Origin: Voacanga thouarsii
Taxonomy: Eukaryota > Streptophyta > Magnoliopsida > Gentianales > Apocynaceae
Reading direction: 5' to 3'
Assembly: GCA_026120185.1 (NCBI GenBank)
Contig: JANUWF010002285.1
Coordinates: forward strand, 62,001 to 126,000
DNA: 64,000 bases
Below, piece by piece: positions 60,638 through 64,000 of the stretch (positions within the stretch are counted from its first letter, which is position 1; the number at the start of each line of letters is the position of its first letter). The notes below the pieces were generated by a model. It did no database searches. It worked only from the letters and a program-made list of their open reading frames with translations, and was not told the DNA's origin. Position numbers and translations under genes: made by a program.

Positions 60638-61438
60638 ATGTCAACAAACTTGAACTTACGTAGCATCTTGGAAATGAACAAGTTAACTAAATCAAACTAT
60701 CTCGACTGGTATAAAAAATTGAGAATAGTTCTCAAATCGAAAAAGTTACTCTACGTGCTAGATGCTCCTATTCTACCACCATCAGCTCAAGATGCTCATG
60801 TTGATGAGCATGTTGTCCATAGAAGGCACAAGAAGGATAGTGATACAACATCATCTATTATGATGGCATCCATGACTCCCGGGTTGCAAAAACAGTACAA
60901 GCATATGGATGCTTAATCGATTATACAACATCTTCGAGAACTGTTTGATGCCCAAGCTTGAACTGAGAGATTCGAGCTCTCAAAGAAACTATTCCGTTGC
61001 AAAATGGTAGAGAGTTCTTCTGTGGCCACTCATGGGCTGAAGATACTGGGCTTAATAGAGAAGTTTGGATATCTTGGGTTTGCAATGGATCATGACTTAA
61101 GTGTTGACTTAATTTTATTATTTTTGCCTAATAGTTTCTCACAATTTGTGATTAACTATCAGATGAACAAGATTGAATCCACCATTCTTGAGTTGATCAA
61201 TCTTCTCAAAACTGCGGAGTCCTCCATGAAGAAGGATTCCAATGCAGTTTTAATAGTTGAATCTTCCTCTTCTAAGAAGAAAGTTCTAAAGAAGAAGAAG
61301 AAGGCTCCTATAAAGCCCAAAGGTGGTGTGAACAAGAAGGACACAACTACCAAGGGCCCATGCTATCATTGTGGGAAGATGGGCCACTGGAGGTGTAACT
61401 GCAAAGCCTACTTGGAGACTATTAAGGATAAGAAGTAG
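60638..61438 (+). pseudogene. Copia element B gag
   Basis: The ATG at 60638 (MSTNLNLRSILEMNKLTKSN) keeps NYLDWYKKLRIVL where A has a stop. Nonsense codons lie at 60914-60916 and about 60959. The zinc knuckle CYHCGKMGHWRCNC is intact. The frame ends with TAG at 61436-61438, the same site as in A, with the frame continuing into pol. Confidence 0.87.
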
Positions 61439-64000
61439 AAGGAGAAGCTTACAAGCACTTCAACTTCTACTCCGGGTATATTTATGATTGAGATAAATAC
61501 TGCATTTAGAAATGAAATATGGGTATTGGATACCAGATGTGGATCTCATTTGTGCAAGAACTTGTAGGAACTAAAGAGTAGTAGAAGGTAAGAGAAAGGT
61601 GATGTGGACCTACGTATTACACATGGGGCAAAGGTTGCTGCACTTGTTGTGGGGACATACGAGCTGAACCTGCCTTCGGGATTAATTCTAGAACTGTAAA
61701 ACTGTTATTTTGTACCTGTTTTAATGAAAAATATTATCTCAGTTGCGTGTTTGGACTTATGTGGATTTCATTTAATACTTAAGAATAAATGTTGTTCTTT
61801 TTCATTGAATGATATTCATTATGGTTCAGCAACTTTGGTTAATGGCTTATATGTTCTAGACTTGGATATACAATTCTCAATACAAACAATAAGAAATCTA
61901 AAATAGATAACTCTAACTCCTCTTACTTATGGCATTGCCATTTGGGCAATGTAAACGAAAATTGTATTTCTAAGTTACATAAGCTTGTTGACTTCGGGTC
62001 ATTTTATTATGAATTATATGACACATGCAAATCTTGTTTACTAGGCAAAATGACTAAAACTTATTTTCCAGGAAAAGGAGAATGGGCCAAGGAGTTATTA
62101 GAACTCATACATTTTGATATATGTGGCCCAATGTCAATACAAGCAAGAGGAGGTTATAACTATTTCATAACCTTTATTGATGATTTCTCATGATACGAGT
62201 ATTTGTATTTAATGAAATACAAATGTAAGGCCTTTGAAAGATTCAAAGTCTTCAAAAATAAAATAGAGAAACAACTTGGCAAAAGTATAAAGACTCTAAG
62301 ATCTGATCGATGAGGGGAATACTTGAGCCAAGAGTTTCTGAGTTATCTTAGAGATAATGAGATATTATCTCAATGGACTCCACCACATACACTTCAACAT
62401 AACGGTGTATCTAAAAGAAGGAATTGAACCCTTCTAGACATGGTACAGACAGTGACGGCCTTTATAAACCTACCAAAATCGTTTAGGGGGTTTGCACTAG
62501 AGGCTTCTATTTATATATTAAACAGGGTTCCAGAAAAATTTGTTGATTCTACCCCATTTGAAATGTTTTTTGGTAAGAAACCAAAGTTATCTTACTTGCG
62601 AGTATGGGGTTGTTCTACCTTTGTCAAAAGGCCACAGTCAGACAAACTTGATAGTAAGTCTAACAAGTGTTTATTTGTGGGATATCCAAAGGAATCTTTT
62701 GGATATTACTTCTACATACCCTCTGAAAATAAAGTGTTTATTTCGAAGTATGTCATCTTCTTATAGAAGGAGCACATGTCAAATGGGACAGTAGGAATAA
62801 AATTGAACTTAGTGAAGTTCAAGAAGATCAAACAAACACGGATCAATTGTATGATCCCTCATCTATTGAGAGAATAGATGAACCTTCGACTACACAAAAA
62901 CCTTGTAGGTCTAGTAGGATACGTGTGGCACATGAGAGATATGGATTTCTTATTTGTGACCACAATGACGTATTGCTCATAGATGAAAATAAGCCTACTA
63001 CCTACAAGGATGTTCTGAACAGTTCAGAATCTGGCAAATGGCTGAGGCCATGAAGTCAGAAATGGATTCCATGTACGATAATTAAGTAAGGACTTTGGTT
63101 AATCCACCCAAAGGAATTAAACCTATTGGGTGCAACTGGATTTTCAAGAAAAAAACGGACATGGATGGTAACGTAGTTACCTATAAAGCACGACTAGTGG
63201 TAAAGGGTTATCGTCAACAACATGGTATTGACTATGACAAAACTTTCTCGTCAGTAGCCGTGTTAAAATCCATCAGGATACTCCTAGCTATTACTGCTCA
63301 TTATGATTATAAGATTTGGCAAATGGATGTGAAAACAACTTTCTTAGATGGAAATCTGACTTAGAAGTGTATATAACATAACCTGAGGGTTTCATATCTA
63401 GTGATGGCACAAAGGTGTGCAAGCTGCAAAGATTCATTTATGGACTTAAGCAAGCTTTTAGGAGTTGGAACATCCATTTTGATGAAACAATCAAAGAGTT
63501 TGGTTTCATTCAAAACATGAATGAGCCTTGTGTATACAAGAAGGTTAGTGGGAGCATAATCGTCTTCTTATTACTTTATGTAAATGACATATTGCTAATA
63601 GGAAATGATATACTTGTCTTGCAAATAGTTAAAATTTGGTTGTCCAACTAATTCTCCATGAAAGATCTTGGAGAAGCAACCTATATTCTTGGAATAAGGA
63701 TTTATAGAGATAGATCTAAAAGGTTGCTAGGTCTTTCACAGTCTACATACATAGATAAAGTGCTAAAGAGATTTAGCATAGATCAATCTAAAAAGGGATT
63801 CTTACCCATGTCACATGGTGTAAGCCTTTCAAAGTCGATGTCTCCCGAGACACAAGTTGAAAGGGATCATATGAGTAAGATTCCATATGCTTCGATAGTT
63901 AGATTTATCATGTACGCTATGATATGTACTAGGCCTGATGTATCTTATGCTCTCAGATTGATGAGTAGATACTAATCTAACCCTGGTAAGGGTCATTGGG
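61439..64000 (+). pseudogene. Copia element B pol, incomplete
   Basis: Protease region near 61517 (WVLDTRCGSHLC), where the DTG core is changed to DTR. GAG-pre-integrase at 61925-62070, integrase from 62090 (FITFIDDFS; NGVSKRRN with its conserved Glu changed), and RT from 63060 (PIGCNWIFKKKTDMDGN, MDVKTTFLDGNLT, with YVNDILLIG in place of YVDD). Stops at 61565, 61697, about 62192, 62310, 62425, 62764, 63082 and 63649, and a small deletion near 63362. It runs to the window end. Confidence 0.85.

Larger units (their letters stand above)
57492..64000 (+). mobile_element. Ty1/copia element B, sister of A, cut by the window end
   Basis: LTR 57492-59231, primer site 59233, leader, gag and most of pol. 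It is closely similar to element A along its length, including LTR and leader. The window ends in the RT/RNase H region, so the 3' LTR is not seen. Confidence 0.9.

Noticed and set aside
1..64000. CRISPR array, bacterial operon, virus-derived genes outside retroelements
   Set aside because: Regular repeats present are microsatellites, subterminal repeats or leader duplications; no repeat-spacer pattern and no viral capsid or movement-protein motifs were recognised.

Overview
The window is nuclear DNA from a flowering plant, probably a eudicot. It is AT-rich, has one split gene of a plant-specific receptor-kinase family with GT-AG introns, and is otherwise filled with LTR retrotransposons (Ty1/copia and Ty3/gypsy), CACTA transposons and microsatellites. 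No species can be named from the sequence alone.

Layout. Positions 1-7428 are a stack of LTR fragments. A 4.2-kb solo LTR (1235-5434) with a perfect AAAAC target duplication splits an older reverse-strand copia LTR, and two partial copies of a related copia LTR follow. Positions 8819-13036 hold the only intact host gene: a three-exon pollen-receptor-like LRR receptor kinase of 641 residues with pseudokinase features. Its 2.0-kb first intron carries a LINE remnant. Positions 14083-27871 are a decayed chromovirus-like gypsy element (5' LTR, primer site, gag/pol remnants and a 5S-rRNA-like insert). A CACTA transposon (15591-24559, TSD TGT) splits its LTR, and a second CACTA element (16782-24128) carrying the transposase genes splits the first.

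Positions 27872-31250 are a reverse-strand Athila/Tat-like 3' part whose LTR holds a series of palindromes. Positions 31575-38884 are a forward Athila-like element with gag and the env-position ORF but no pol. Positions 39250-48266 are a complete but inactive copia element A with 1.7-kb LTRs. Positions 49818-56689 are a reverse-strand copia element of another family with 619-bp LTRs. Positions 57230-57491 are an Athila-type LTR end with two primer sites. Positions 57492-64000 are copia element B, a sister of A that runs off the window.

How the parts relate. The host gene is the only unit likely to make a functional protein. All transposon reading frames seen are interrupted, in element A mostly by changes of the C-to-T or G-to-A type. 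The interest lies in the readable order of insertions, in GC-rich palindromes found in the leaders or LTRs of several unrelated retroelements, in a 5S-like sequence with a conserved internal promoter, in nonsense codons shared by A and B, and in the pol-less Athila derivative. I found no CRISPR, operon or clearly new enzymatic system.
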